A DNA stretch of 9,975 bases from Burkholderiales bacterium (GTDB lineage Bacteria > Pseudomonadota > Gammaproteobacteria > Burkholderiales > Burkholderiaceae_C), in assembly GCA_947462175.1 (NCBI GenBank), contig CANHOE010000071.1, positions 1 to 9,975 on the forward strand. Direction: 5' to 3'. Below are positions 1-7,556 of this stretch, piece by piece. The translations under genes and the position numbers were made by a program. The notes under the pieces were generated by a model. That model had not been told where the DNA came from and ran no database searches. It worked only from the letters and a program-made list of their open reading frames with translations. Every line of letters begins with the position of its first letter. Position 1 is the stretch's first letter.

Positions 1-670
1 GCTCCAGCAGACCGGCTCGCACGCCATCATCAATGTCGTGCGCGTTGTAGGCCAACTCGTCAGCAACATTGCACAACTGGGCTTCGAGACTGGGACGCGT
101 GCGCTGCAGAAAGCGCAAACCCACCCCGCCCGGCTCAGCACCCTCGAGCGCCAGCGCATGTCGCTGCGAACAGTGCTTCAGGATGCCCTCGCGTGCCTCG
201 TAGCTGAGGTTCAGTCCGTCGTGCGTCAGGCACTGCTGCTCTAGCTGATCGACCACCCGCAGGCTTTGCGCGTTGTGCTCAAAGCCCAGACTGCTGGGGT
301 CTGCGGCGCGGACACAATCGTCGAGCGCATGCTGTCCGGCGTGACCGAATGGGGTGTGTCCGAGGTCATGCGCGAGAGAAATCACTTCGCACAGGTCTTC
401 GTTCAGCTGCAGTGCTCGTGCGATCGAGCGCGCCAGCTGCGCGACCTCCAGCGAATGGGTGATGCGCGTGCGGAAGAGGTCGCCCTCGTGGTTGAGGAAA
501 ACCTGTGTCTTGTAGGCCAGCCGACGAAACGCGGTGCTGTGGATCACGCGGTCACGGTCGCGCTGGAACACGGTCTGCCCCGGCTCATCGGGCTCCGGGT
601 ACCGGCAGCCGCGGCTGCGTTCGGGCCAAGTGGCGTACGGCGCAAGCCCCGTGCAGGCTGACTTGATCAC
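1..670 (-). CDS. dgt: dGTPase-like HD-domain dNTP triphosphohydrolase (3' end missing)
   Basis: Deoxyguanosinetriphosphate triphosphohydrolase-like protein, which splits dNTPs into deoxynucleoside and triphosphate and acts in the cytoplasm in dNTP pool control. I translated 223 codons; the gene runs off the left edge. HD-superfamily metal ligands are visible: H72 in RITHSLEVAQ, H101-D102 in LAHDLGHTPFGH, and D204 in NVADELAYNAHD. The family N-terminal signature (SRGCRYPEP, then FQRDRDRVIHSTAFRRLAYKTQVF) is at about residues 19-58. The chosen start is a GTG whose last two bases are the first two of the aroB TGA stop (GTGA overlap). The N-terminus from there fits the family, but no Shine-Dalgarno sequence lies at the usual distance, so translation probably depends on coupling to aroB. 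Family membership is clear; actual substrate preference among dNTPs cannot be read from sequence. Confidence 0.93.
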   Translation of the reverse strand, partial: MIKSACTGLAPYATWPERSRGCRYPEPDEPGQTVFQRDRDRVIHSTAFRRLAYKTQVFLNHEGDLFRTRITHSLEVAQLARSIARALQLNEDLCEVISLAHDLGHTPFGHAGQHALDDCVRAADPSSLGFEHNAQSLRVVDQLEQQCLTHDGLNLSYEAREGILKHCSQRHALALEGAEPGGVGLRFLQRTRPSLEAQLCNVADELAYNAHDIDDGVRAGLLE

Positions 671-1821
671 GCCGAGTGTGCGTCGATCACCTCAGCCACC
701 AGCGCATCGTCGGCGTGGTGGAGGCTGGCCTGACCCGGCGCATCGATGAGCACGAAGCGGATCTGGCCAGACTCCGACTTCTTGTCGATGCGCATCAATT
801 CGAGGTAGCGGGCTGCGCCCAGGCGAGGGCCACGGATCGGTAGGCCTGCGCGTTCAACCAGTCTGGCAATGCGCGCCGCGTAAGCGGCATCGATCAAGCC
901 GCAACGCACCGAGAGTTCGGCTGCCATCACCATGCCGCAGCCGACCGCTTCGCCATGCAGCCACGCGCCAAAGCCGAGACCGGCCTCGATCGCATGCCCG
1001 AAGGTGTGGCCGAAATTAAGGATGGCGCGCAGACCCGATTCGCGTTCGTCCTGACCAACAACCCACGCCTTGATCTCGCAGGATCGACGCACGGCATGCG
1101 CGAGCGCCGTCTTGTCGCGCGCGCGCAGCGCATCGATGTGCTGCTCGATCCAGCCGAGAAAATCGTCGTCGGCAATCGGCCCGTACTTGATGACCTCGGC
1201 GAGGCCGGCCGAGATCTCGCGATCAGGCAGGGTGTCAAGCGTGTCGAGGTCGGCGATCACACGCAGCGGTTGGTAGAACGCGCCAATCATGTTCTTGCCC
1301 GCCGGGTGGTTGATGGCGGTCTTGCCGCCGACCGACGAATCGACCTGGGCGAGCAGCGTGGTCGGAACCTGCACATAAGCGACGCCACGCATGTAGCAGG
1401 CCGCGGCAAAGCCGGTCATGTCGCCGATCACGCCCCCGCCCAGCGCGTACAGCACCGCCTTTCGGTCGAAACCATCGCCGAGCAGCCGGTCGAAGATCAG
1501 GTTGAGCGTCTCAAAGTCCTTGTGCGCTTCGCCATCTGGCAAGGTGATCGTGCACACGCGCGCGTGGTGCTTGGCGAGCGCGCGCTGCAGCCGCGCGGCA
1601 TACAGTGGTGCAACGGTGATGTTGGTGACGATCAGCGCCTCGGATGAAGCGGTACCGCAGGCGACAGCATCCGGGCGATCAAGCAATCCACAGCCGATCT
1701 GGATGTCGTAGCCGCGGTCAGCCAGCTCGATACGGAGCTGCGTGGCCTGCGGGAGGGTGGGTGATGAGATCGATGGTGACAGCGGCATGGAGGTATTTTG
1801 CCGTGCCGCGTTTCGAACCAC
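667..1821 (-). CDS. aroB: 3-dehydroquinate synthase
   Basis: Cytoplasmic second enzyme of the shikimate pathway; it converts DAHP to 3-dehydroquinate using NAD and a divalent metal. The 384-residue reading frame shows LPDGEAHKDFETL (94-106), the glycine-rich ALGGGVIGDMTGF (126-138), DSSVGGKTAINHPAGKN (161-177), and the three metal ligands E209 (GLAEVIKYG), H272 (NFGHTFGH) and H289 (LHGEAV). The ligand spacing (63 and 17 residues) equals that of E. coli AroB E184/H247/H264. The start is uncertain. The frame opens with GTG at 1821, nine bases after the aroK stop, but the family core begins near residue 26, and ATG at 1788 (373 residues) is an alternative. Neither has a convincing Shine-Dalgarno sequence, so re-initiation after aroK is likely. 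The stop overlaps the dgt start by four bases. Confidence 0.96.
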   Translation of the reverse strand: MVRNAARQNTSMPLSPSISSPTLPQATQLRIELADRGYDIQIGCGLLDRPDAVACGTASSEALIVTNITVAPLYAARLQRALAKHHARVCTITLPDGEAHKDFETLNLIFDRLLGDGFDRKAVLYALGGGVIGDMTGFAAACYMRGVAYVQVPTTLLAQVDSSVGGKTAINHPAGKNMIGAFYQPLRVIADLDTLDTLPDREISAGLAEVIKYGPIADDDFLGWIEQHIDALRARDKTALAHAVRRSCEIKAWVVGQDERESGLRAILNFGHTFGHAIEAGLGFGAWLHGEAVGCGMVMAAELSVRCGLIDAAYAARIARLVERAGLPIRGPRLGAARYLELMRIDKKSESGQIRFVLIDAPGQASLHHADDALVAEVIDAHSA

Positions 1822-1830
1822 GCCAAGGGC

Positions 1831-2397
1831 TCAGTGGAGCAGCGGTTCGCTCCCATCGACAGGCGATGGCACCAGGTCAATCGGCAACACCCCGGCCAGC
1901 TCGAGTTGCATCAGCAGCATGTTGACAAGGTTGTGAACCGAGGGACGCCCCGTCTCGATGACGAAATGCGCCACGCTGTGGTAGAGCGGGTCGCGCACCT
2001 GGAACAGCGCACGCAGGCGTGCCAGCGGATCGGCGACCTGCAACAAGGGCCGCTGCGTGTCATGCCGTAGCCGGCGGAACAATTCTTCCGGCGTGGAGCG
2101 CAGATAGATCGCAGTGGTATGCCGGTGCAATGCATGGCGATTGGCATCGCGCAACACCACCCCACCACCCGTGGCCAGCACGCCGCGGTCAGCACGCACG
2201 AGATCGGCGATCACCTCCTCCTCGACATCGCGAAAGCGCTCTTCGCCTTGGGCATCGAAGAACTCGCGGATGCTGCAACCGATCTGCCGTTCGATGACGG
2301 CATCGCTGTCACTGAAGGGCACACCCAGCCGCCGCGCCAGGCTGCGCCCTACAGTCGACTTACCGCCACCGGGCATGCCGATCAAGCTGACAAACAT
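1831..2397 (-). CDS. aroK: Shikimate kinase
   Basis: Cytoplasmic shikimate kinase, which phosphorylates the 3-hydroxyl of shikimate with ATP. The 188 residues hold the P-loop GMPGGGKST (7-15), the shikimate and Mg2+-binding acidic pair in SDSDAVIE (29-36), R54/R56 in the GEERFRDVE segment, the GGGVV loop (77-81), the LID segment with R116 (TQRPLL) and the C-terminal R135 in QVRDPLY. The length is slightly above the usual 170-175 because of a C-terminal tail (about 168-188). The ATG at 2397 is preceded by AAGG at 2405-2402, a modest ribosome-binding site with a 4-base spacer. The 37-base gap from pilQ holds no recognisable terminator with a U tract, so aroK-aroB are probably read from the pil promoter, though an internal promoter inside pilQ cannot be excluded. 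aroK/aroL cannot be separated by sequence alone; linkage to aroB favours aroK. Confidence 0.96.
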   Translation of the reverse strand: MFVSLIGMPGGGKSTVGRSLARRLGVPFSDSDAVIERQIGCSIREFFDAQGEERFRDVEEEVIADLVRADRGVLATGGGVVLRDANRHALHRHTTAIYLRSTPEELFRRLRHDTQRPLLQVADPLARLRALFQVRDPLYHSVAHFVIETGRPSVHNLVNMLLMQLELAGVLPIDLVPSPVDGSEPLLH

Positions 2398-2430
2398 GAC
2401 GCCTTGGAAACAGGAATGGCCAGTGTGCGC

Positions 2431-2445
2431 CTGCTCAGCGAGCAG
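2431..2445 (-). other. Small stem-loop spanning the pilQ stop codon
   Basis: CTGCTC (2431-2436), AGC (2437-2439) and GAGCAG (2440-2445) form a perfect 6-bp stem with a 3-base loop. The pilQ TGA lies in it (2437-2435). On the minus strand it is followed by mixed sequence, not a U tract, so it is not an intrinsic terminator. It could mark or protect the 3' end of the pilus part of the message. A 6-bp stem can occur by chance. Confidence 0.3.
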
Positions 2446-4615
2446 CCGTGCGCTCGCTGACGACCTTGGGTGTCAGGAAGATCAGCAGTTCGGTCTTTCT
2501 GGAGGAGTTGGTCCGGGACTTGAACAGGTTACCGACCACGGGGATATCGCCCAACAAGGGTACCTGCACCACGTCGGATCGGTCGGTCTGCTCAAAGATG
2601 CCACCGATGACCACCGTGCCGCCGTTTTCAACCAGAACCTGCGTCTGAATCGACTTGGTGTCGATCGACGGCACATTGTTGGTCACTGCGCCGACGCTGT
2701 CCTTGTTGACGATGACGTCCAGGATGACGTTGCCTTCAGGCGTGATCTGCGGCGTCACATCCAGCTTCAAGGTCGCATCGACGAATTCGATTGATGTGGC
2801 ACCACTCGAGGTTGCGCGCTGGTATGGAATTTTGGTGCCCTGTTGAATGATGGCCTTGATCTGATCGGCCGTCACGATGCGCGGACTCGAAACCACCTTG
2901 CCGCGGCCATCGGCTTCGAGCGCTGACAGTTCCAGATTCAAGAACCGGTTCAGACCGGACCCGAACAGCGAAAGCGCAAAGGTTGCCGGCTGGAACCCGC
3001 CCTGTGCGGAGGCCGGAAGATTGAGGAAATTGGTGTCGTTCAACAGGGGCACTGCGCCGGTCTGGCCCGTGCGATTGCCGACCACGTTCAGGTTGCCGCC
3101 AATCGCCACCCGCTGGCTGCCGCCGACGCCGAATCCCGCGTCGCTCCCAGTGCGCCTGTCATTGACACCGAGGCGCACTCCAAGGGAGCGGCCGAACGAA
3201 TCGTCGGCTTCGACGATTCGGGCCTCGATCAGCACCTGACGCACCGGAATGTCGATCTTCGCGATCAGTTCCTGGATTTCCTGCAGCTTCGACGGGGTAT
3301 CGCTGACGAAAAGTTGGTTGGTGCGGGTCTCATAAAGCACACTGCCCCGTGGTGAAAGGATGCGGCTCGTGGTCGAGCCACTGCCTCCGCTGCCACCACC
3401 CTGACCAGAATTCTGACCCGTCAGGCCGCGCGCTATTTCTTCGGCTTTGGTGTAGTTCAGTTGGAAAGACTGGGTGCGCACCGGCTCGAGAGCGGCAATC
3501 TGCAGCTTCGATTCGAGGTCGGCCTTTTCCTTTGCGGCCAGTTCGTCCTTCGGTGCAATCAGGATCACATTGCCCGATTTACGCAGCCCCAGCCCCTTCG
3601 CCTGCAAGATGATGTCGAGCGCCTGATCCCAGGGCACGTCCTTCAGACGCAAGGTCACGTTGCCTGTCACGGTGTCACTCGTGACCACGTTGAAGTTGGT
3701 GAAGTCAGCAATCACTTGCAGCAACGCGCGCACTTCGATGTTCTGGAAGTTAAGCGACAGCTTCTCACCGGCAAAGCCGGGGCCCTGCGTCAACTTGTTC
3801 GGATCTATTTTCTGGGCCCGGACCTCGACCACAAACTGGTTGTCGCTCTGGTAGGCGCTGTGCTCCCAGTCGCCACGCGGCTCGATCACCATGCGGACGC
3901 GGTCACCGGTTTGCACCGTTGAGACAGTTTGCACTGGCGTGCCAAAGTCGGTGACATCCAGACGACGACGCAGCGAATCGGGCAGGCTCGATTGCAGGAA
4001 CTCGACAACCAAGCCTTTGCCTTGCTGGCGGATGTCGACGCCGACCTGGTTGTTCGCCAGGTCAACCACCACACGTCCGGCGCCATCTGCACCACGGCGG
4101 AAGTCGATGTCCTTGAGTGGCAACTGCTGACGATTCTGAGGCTCGGCAAATCGGGTGGGCGGCTGGGTCGCGGTACCCGTGGCGCTGGCCACCTCCGGAG
4201 ATGCATTCGATTCAAGCATGATCACCAGCGTCTTGCCTTGCAGTTCTGCGCGGTAGGTGGCCGGCTGGCGAAGGTTCAGCACCAGACGCGTACGTTCATC
4301 GGATTGCGCGATGTTGACCGAACGCAAGTTGCCCTGGTTGACTTCCACCACCGGCTTGCCGGTCGCGTTGCCCACGCCAGGCAGGTCAATGGCGATACGA
4401 GGCGGCGTCTGCACGACGAAGCCCTTTGGCAGCGCTGCCAGCGGCTCCGACAACTCTATCCGAATGACTTCGGATCCGGCTTGCTGCGAACTGTTGATCG
4501 ACTGGATGGCACTCTGCGCCAGAACAGAGAAAGAAGCGCTGAACAACAATGCCAGCGTCCACAGACGCGCCCGCCAATCACTACCCGTGTTCATTTTGTC
4601 CTGCATGGCCTTCAT
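2435..4615 (-). CDS. pilQ: Type IV pilus secretin PilQ
   Basis: Outer-membrane secretin forming the pore through which the type IV pilus (and often incoming DNA) passes. From ATG 4615 it is 726 residues. A signal peptide has its hydrophobic core WTLALLFSASFSVLA, with likely cleavage before QSAIQ (about 33/34). Then follow two AMIN peptidoglycan-binding domains (about 36-135 and 167-267), an STN/N0 domain (about 285-355, LSLNFQNIEVRALLQVIADF), an N1 NolW-type domain (about 380-455) interrupted by a Gly/Ser-rich loop near 402-415, and the secretin barrel (about 460-720) with the signature VPLLGDIPVVGNLF at 685-698. The frame extends upstream to 4660, but ATG 4615 has AGGAG 8 bases upstream and overlaps the pilP stop as ATGA, so it is preferred. 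pilP lies upstream and aroK follows. Family assignment is very secure. Confidence 0.97.
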   Translation of the reverse strand: MKAMQDKMNTGSDWRARLWTLALLFSASFSVLAQSAIQSINSSQQAGSEVIRIELSEPLAALPKGFVVQTPPRIAIDLPGVGNATGKPVVEVNQGNLRSVNIAQSDERTRLVLNLRQPATYRAELQGKTLVIMLESNASPEVASATGTATQPPTRFAEPQNRQQLPLKDIDFRRGADGAGRVVVDLANNQVGVDIRQQGKGLVVEFLQSSLPDSLRRRLDVTDFGTPVQTVSTVQTGDRVRMVIEPRGDWEHSAYQSDNQFVVEVRAQKIDPNKLTQGPGFAGEKLSLNFQNIEVRALLQVIADFTNFNVVTSDTVTGNVTLRLKDVPWDQALDIILQAKGLGLRKSGNVILIAPKDELAAKEKADLESKLQIAALEPVRTQSFQLNYTKAEEIARGLTGQNSGQGGGSGGSGSTTSRILSPRGSVLYETRTNQLFVSDTPSKLQEIQELIAKIDIPVRQVLIEARIVEADDSFGRSLGVRLGVNDRRTGSDAGFGVGGSQRVAIGGNLNVVGNRTGQTGAVPLLNDTNFLNLPASAQGGFQPATFALSLFGSGLNRFLNLELSALEADGRGKVVSSPRIVTADQIKAIIQQGTKIPYQRATSSGATSIEFVDATLKLDVTPQITPEGNVILDVIVNKDSVGAVTNNVPSIDTKSIQTQVLVENGGTVVIGGIFEQTDRSDVVQVPLLGDIPVVGNLFKSRTNSSRKTELLIFLTPKVVSERTAAR

Positions 4616-5154
4616 CGAGCGTTCTCCTGGAGTTGGATCGAACTGGTGCGCTCGATCCATTCACCTGATGCGTCCTGCACGATCTCCCGGAGGGACATAT
4701 CGGTTTCTGTGATCTTGATGATCTTTCCGTAGTTCTGGCCGAGGTAATCGCCCAACTTGACCTGGTAAAGCAGCTTGTCAACCTTCAAAAGCACGAACGG
4801 CTGCTTGCCGCGCGTGACGCTGCCGACCATCGTGACGCTGTCGAGCGGATAGGCTTCCAGCGGCTCTGGACGACGGTTGATTTCCGACTGCAGCAGTGAA
4901 TTCGGCTGACGCGACTCCTGCTTGATGGCCACCGCGAGCTTCTGGCTGCTGAATGGCTCAACCACTTCGCCGGCCGTGTAGGGCTGCGGGTCGAATTTCT
5001 TCGGTGGTGAGATCGGTTGCACGTTGGGTTTGACTTCCTTGCGCTGCTGATCCATCCACTGAGCCAGTTCCTGCTGATCACCGCTGCAAGCAGCGAGCAG
5101 TGCGGCACAACAAATCACGACTGCGGTAACGCAATAGGTGCGAGGTCCGCTCAT
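4612..5154 (-). CDS. pilP: Type IV pilus assembly lipoprotein PilP
   Basis: Inner-membrane-anchored periplasmic lipoprotein linking the PilN-PilO dimer to the PilQ secretin. It has 180 residues. The signal peptide (1-22) ends in the lipobox L20-A21-A22-C23, so C23 would be lipidated. A disordered, Pro-rich linker follows (about 40-70, QPISPPKKFDPQPY), then the conserved beta-sandwich (about 95-175) with the family pattern PLEAYPLDSVTMVGSV, LLKVDKLLYQVKLGDYLGQN and GKIIKITETDMSLREIV. The ATG overlaps the pilO stop (ATGA) and has a full AGGAGG at 5166-5161 with a 6-base spacer, the best ribosome-binding site in the cluster. The mature N-terminus begins CSGDQQ; Asp is not at the +2 position that would favour inner-membrane retention, although PilP homologues are generally inner-membrane proteins. 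Confidence 0.96.
   Translation of the reverse strand: MSGPRTYCVTAVVICCAALLAACSGDQQELAQWMDQQRKEVKPNVQPISPPKKFDPQPYTAGEVVEPFSSQKLAVAIKQESRQPNSLLQSEINRRPEPLEAYPLDSVTMVGSVTRGKQPFVLLKVDKLLYQVKLGDYLGQNYGKIIKITETDMSLREIVQDASGEWIERTSSIQLQENAR
4624..4628 (-). promoter_or_regulatory. pilQ ribosome-binding site
   Basis: Minus-strand AGGAG with an 8-base spacer to ATG 4615. It lies inside the last codons of pilP and decides the pilQ start against the upstream in-frame ATG at 4660, which would overlap pilP by 49 bases. Confidence 0.75.
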
Positions 5155-5852
5155 CGGTTACCTCCTGGCTTCTTCGCCGAATTGGCCTTGCGTATCGAGT
5201 CGAGTTCGGTGGCATCAAGGTAACGGTAGGTGCGCGCTGTCGCTTCCATCGAGAGGATGTCGCTGCCTCCGCGATTGCCTTCGATCGAGATGTTGTGCAG
5301 CGTGACGATGCGGGACAGATTCGCCACGTCGGCAGCAAAGGCGCCGACGTCGTGATACCGCCCCGACACCTTCAAAGCAATTGGCAGTTCGGCGTAATAG
5401 TCCTTGACCACGCTCTGACCAGGCCTGAACAACTCGAACTGCAAGCCACGACCGAGACCCGCTTGATTGATGTCGGACAGCAACGCGTCCATTTCAGCCT
5501 TGCCAGGCAACTGTTTCTCGAGTTGGGTCACGTACTCTTCAACCTGCAATTTCTGCTTGCGCAACTCGCTGAGGTTGACGGCCTGACCGAGCTTGTTGCG
5601 GTAGTCGGCTTTGAGCGTCGGCTCCTTGGCGACTTCCGCATCGAGCGCGTCGTGCGCATCCGAGAGCAATGTGAACCACCCAAGCGTGACAACAACGGCG
5701 GCCGCAAACAGCCATGCGACCAATTTTGGCAACACAGGCCATTGGCCCGGTTGGTTGAGGTTGAGCCCTCGAAACTGAGACGCGGCGTCCTGGAACACCG
5801 TGTTCATGTCCGCGCTTCCGGCGGGGATGGTGGCGGGAGCTGAGGTGGCCAT
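5151..5852 (-). CDS. pilO: Type IV pilus inner-membrane alignment protein PilO
   Basis: Bitopic inner-membrane protein that dimerises with PilN and binds PilP in the pilus alignment complex. About 233 residues: a short cytoplasmic N-terminus containing RGLNLNQPGQWPVLPKL, one transmembrane helix (about 43-62, LVAWLFAAAVVVTLGWFTLL), a periplasmic coiled coil (about 67-117) and a ferredoxin-like domain (about 122-215). The reading frame also has a GTG at 5861 overlapping the pilN stop as GTGA. There the only Shine-Dalgarno-like run (AAGAAGGGG) abuts the codon, whereas ATG 5852 has it about 10 bases upstream, so ATG 5852 is preferred and lies five bases beyond the pilN stop. The stop overlaps the pilP ATG. 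The last residues (SAKKPGGNR) form a basic tail with no recognised function. Confidence 0.95.
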   Translation of the reverse strand: MATSAPATIPAGSADMNTVFQDAASQFRGLNLNQPGQWPVLPKLVAWLFAAAVVVTLGWFTLLSDAHDALDAEVAKEPTLKADYRNKLGQAVNLSELRKQKLQVEEYVTQLEKQLPGKAEMDALLSDINQAGLGRGLQFELFRPGQSVVKDYYAELPIALKVSGRYHDVGAFAADVANLSRIVTLHNISIEGNRGGSDILSMEATARTYRYLDATELDSIRKANSAKKPGGNR

Positions 5853-5857
5853 CGGTG

Positions 5858-6466
5858 TCACCCCTTCTTGGCTGCAGGCACTACGGGCACCGCGCCGGGT
5901 TGTTCCTGGGGTCGCTTCACGCTGACCCGGAGCGAAAAATCAAACAAGCGTTTTTGTGAGCGGTCGGCAGCCTGTACGCCGGACACCTTGATCTCGACGA
6001 GTTCCGGTTTGACCAGCCATTCCGAGTTGTACGCAGTGTTGCGCAACAACTCTGACACCCGCTCGTTGGTCTGTGCCACGCCGAGGATGGCAAGCACCTG
6101 GCCGTTTTGCTTGACAGAGGTCAGGTACACGCCCTCCGGCGTTTGCCGCACCAGTTCATTGAGCAGGTGGACGGGCACGTTACGGTCGATCTGCAGGTCT
6201 TCAACCGCCTTCTGCCGTGCCTTGAGCGACTCAATCTCGGCTTTCAACGCAGCGATGTCCTTGATCTGGATATCTAACTTAGCGATCTCGGCCGTCAAGT
6301 AGGCATTGCGCTCCTGCTGGGACGAGGTCAGCTGCTCGACAACACCGTACCAAACCCCCACTGCAAGCGAGCCGAAGACCGCAGCAGCACCGATTCCCGC
6401 AAAGAAGGCAATCTTCTTGCGGCGGCGCTTTTCTTCCCTGTGGGGGAGCAGATTGATCAGGATCAC
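5858..6466 (-). CDS. pilN: Type IV pilus inner-membrane alignment protein PilN
   Basis: Bitopic inner-membrane protein whose short cytoplasmic N-terminus docks into PilM and whose periplasmic part pairs with PilO. It has 202 residues. The N-terminus ILINLLPHRE (2-11) is the conserved PilM-binding INLLP motif. A basic stretch (EEKRRRKK), one transmembrane helix (about 19-41), a coiled coil (about 45-95) and a ferredoxin-like periplasmic domain (about 97-185) follow. A short Pro/Ala-rich tail ends in KKG. The start is GTG, overlapping the pilM stop as GTGA, with GGAGG at 6479-6475 and an 8-base spacer. This start is fixed by the INLLP motif, which must lie at the extreme N-terminus. Confidence 0.96.
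   Translation of the reverse strand: MILINLLPHREEKRRRKKIAFFAGIGAAAVFGSLAVGVWYGVVEQLTSSQQERNAYLTAEIAKLDIQIKDIAALKAEIESLKARQKAVEDLQIDRNVPVHLLNELVRQTPEGVYLTSVKQNGQVLAILGVAQTNERVSELLRNTAYNSEWLVKPELVEIKVSGVQAADRSQKRLFDFSLRVSVKRPQEQPGAVPVVPAAKKG
5861..5866 (-). promoter_or_regulatory. pilO ribosome-binding site
   Basis: Minus-strand AAGGGG, preceded by AAG. It directly abuts the GTG at 5861 and lies about 8-10 bases before ATG 5852. The spacing supports ATG 5852 as the pilO start. The call is moderate because the run is long and its exact pairing register is unclear. Confidence 0.5.
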
Positions 6467-7542
6467 TGCGCAAACCTCCGCATCGCCAGACCACAGGCCG
6501 TCAGGTAAGAGGGTGCTTCCCGGCGCAACTTGCTTTCTCGCACTGCGCCGCCCAGCTTCATGTTGTCGAAGGGGTTGACCACCATGGACGCGAAGCCGGT
6601 CAGTTCGGTCACCCGGTCCTTCAGGCCAGGCAAGGTCGCCGTGCCACCGGCTAGCATCACGTAATGCACCTTGTGGTGCGGGGTGCTGGTGAAAAAGTAC
6701 TGCAAGGCACGGCCGATTTCCTGGGACAGGCTGTCAACAAACGGCGCAAGGATCTGTTGGTCGTAGTCTTCCGGCAGATCAGAGGCCAGCTTCTTCTGCT
6801 CTGCCTCTTCAAAGGAAAAACCGTACTGCCGCGAAATCAGCTGAGTGAGCTGTGATCCACCGAAAGCCTGATCGCGGTCGTAGAGCATTTCGTCGTCGCG
6901 CAACACCTTCAGACTGGTGGTGTCGGCCCCGATTTCGAACAATGCAATCAGCGCATCGTGGCCCTCATTGGGCAGGGCACTGACAATCCGGCTCATCGCC
7001 AGACGCGAGGCATGCGATTCGATGTCGAGCACCACCGGTCGCAGCCCCGCTGCCTCAGCCAGTCCTTGCCGATCCTGCACTCGGTCCTTGCGTGAGGCAG
7101 CGATCAACACTTCGACGTCGCCGACCGAGGTCGGACTGGGACCGACCACGCAAAAATCGAGGCTGACTTCGTCAAGCGAAAAAGGGATGTATTGATTCGC
7201 CTCGGATTCAACCTGCAATTCGAGTTCTTCTTCGCGCAGCCCAGCAGGCAGCATGATTTTCTTGGTGATGACCGAAGATTGGGGCATCGCCATCACCACA
7301 TCTTTGGTCTTGCTGCCGCTTTTGGCAACTACCCGACGCACAGCGTCGGCGACCTCGTCGAATTTCTCGATCTGGCCGTCGGTGATCCAGCCTTTTTCGA
7401 AACTCTCAGCGGCAAACCGTTCCAGTATGTAAGCGCCAGAGTCGTCCTGTCCCAATTCGACGAGCTTGACGCTGGACGAACTGATATCGAGCCCAATCAT
7501 CGGGGGATATTTACGGCCTAACAGGGTGTCTAGAAAGCTCAC
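6463..7542 (-). CDS. pilM: Type IV pilus actin-like ATPase PilM
   Basis: Cytoplasmic actin-fold protein that binds the PilN N-terminus and couples the pilus motors to the alignment complex. From GTG 7542 it is 359 residues, normal for the family (about 350-360). Visible actin-family nucleotide-binding segments are phosphate-1 GLDISSSSVKLVEL (17-30), phosphate-2 ALFEIGADTTSLKVL (200-214) and the adenosine motif MLAGGTATLPGL (296-307). The conserved QYIPFSLDEVSLDF is at 117-130. The open frame continues upstream to a TTG at 7566, but GGAGGG at 7556-7551 sits 8 bases before GTG 7542, and MSFLDTLLGRK resembles PilM N-termini, so the internal GTG is preferred. It is the first gene of the minus-strand operon. 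Its stop overlaps the pilN start. Confidence 0.96.
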   Translation of the reverse strand: MSFLDTLLGRKYPPMIGLDISSSSVKLVELGQDDSGAYILERFAAESFEKGWITDGQIEKFDEVADAVRRVVAKSGSKTKDVVMAMPQSSVITKKIMLPAGLREEELELQVESEANQYIPFSLDEVSLDFCVVGPSPTSVGDVEVLIAASRKDRVQDRQGLAEAAGLRPVVLDIESHASRLAMSRIVSALPNEGHDALIALFEIGADTTSLKVLRDDEMLYDRDQAFGGSQLTQLISRQYGFSFEEAEQKKLASDLPEDYDQQILAPFVDSLSQEIGRALQYFFTSTPHHKVHYVMLAGGTATLPGLKDRVTELTGFASMVVNPFDNMKLGGAVRESKLRREAPSYLTACGLAMRRFAQ

Positions 7543-7550
7543 AGACTTTG

Positions 7551-7556
7551 CCCTCC
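7551..7556 (-). promoter_or_regulatory. pilM ribosome-binding site
   Basis: On the minus strand this reads GGAGGG, ending 8 bases before GTG 7542. It decides the start of pilM in favour of that GTG over the upstream in-frame TTG at 7566, because the site itself lies inside the longer frame and the TTG has no comparable site. Confidence 0.75.

Noticed and set aside
955..1647. Long plus-strand open frame of about 230 codons opposite aroB
   Set aside because: It is the antisense shadow of aroB, whose metal ligands and signatures are intact on the minus strand. GC-rich codon use commonly keeps the opposite frame open.
3364..3412. Gly/Ser-rich stretch in PilQ as a possible repeat expansion
   Set aside because: It is a short irregular flexible loop within the N1 domain, without an exact repeated unit at the DNA level.
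3929..4732. Long plus-strand open frame of about 267 codons opposite pilQ and pilP
   Set aside because: It is antisense to two clear genes, shows no recognisable domain and has no ribosome-binding context. It is a shadow.
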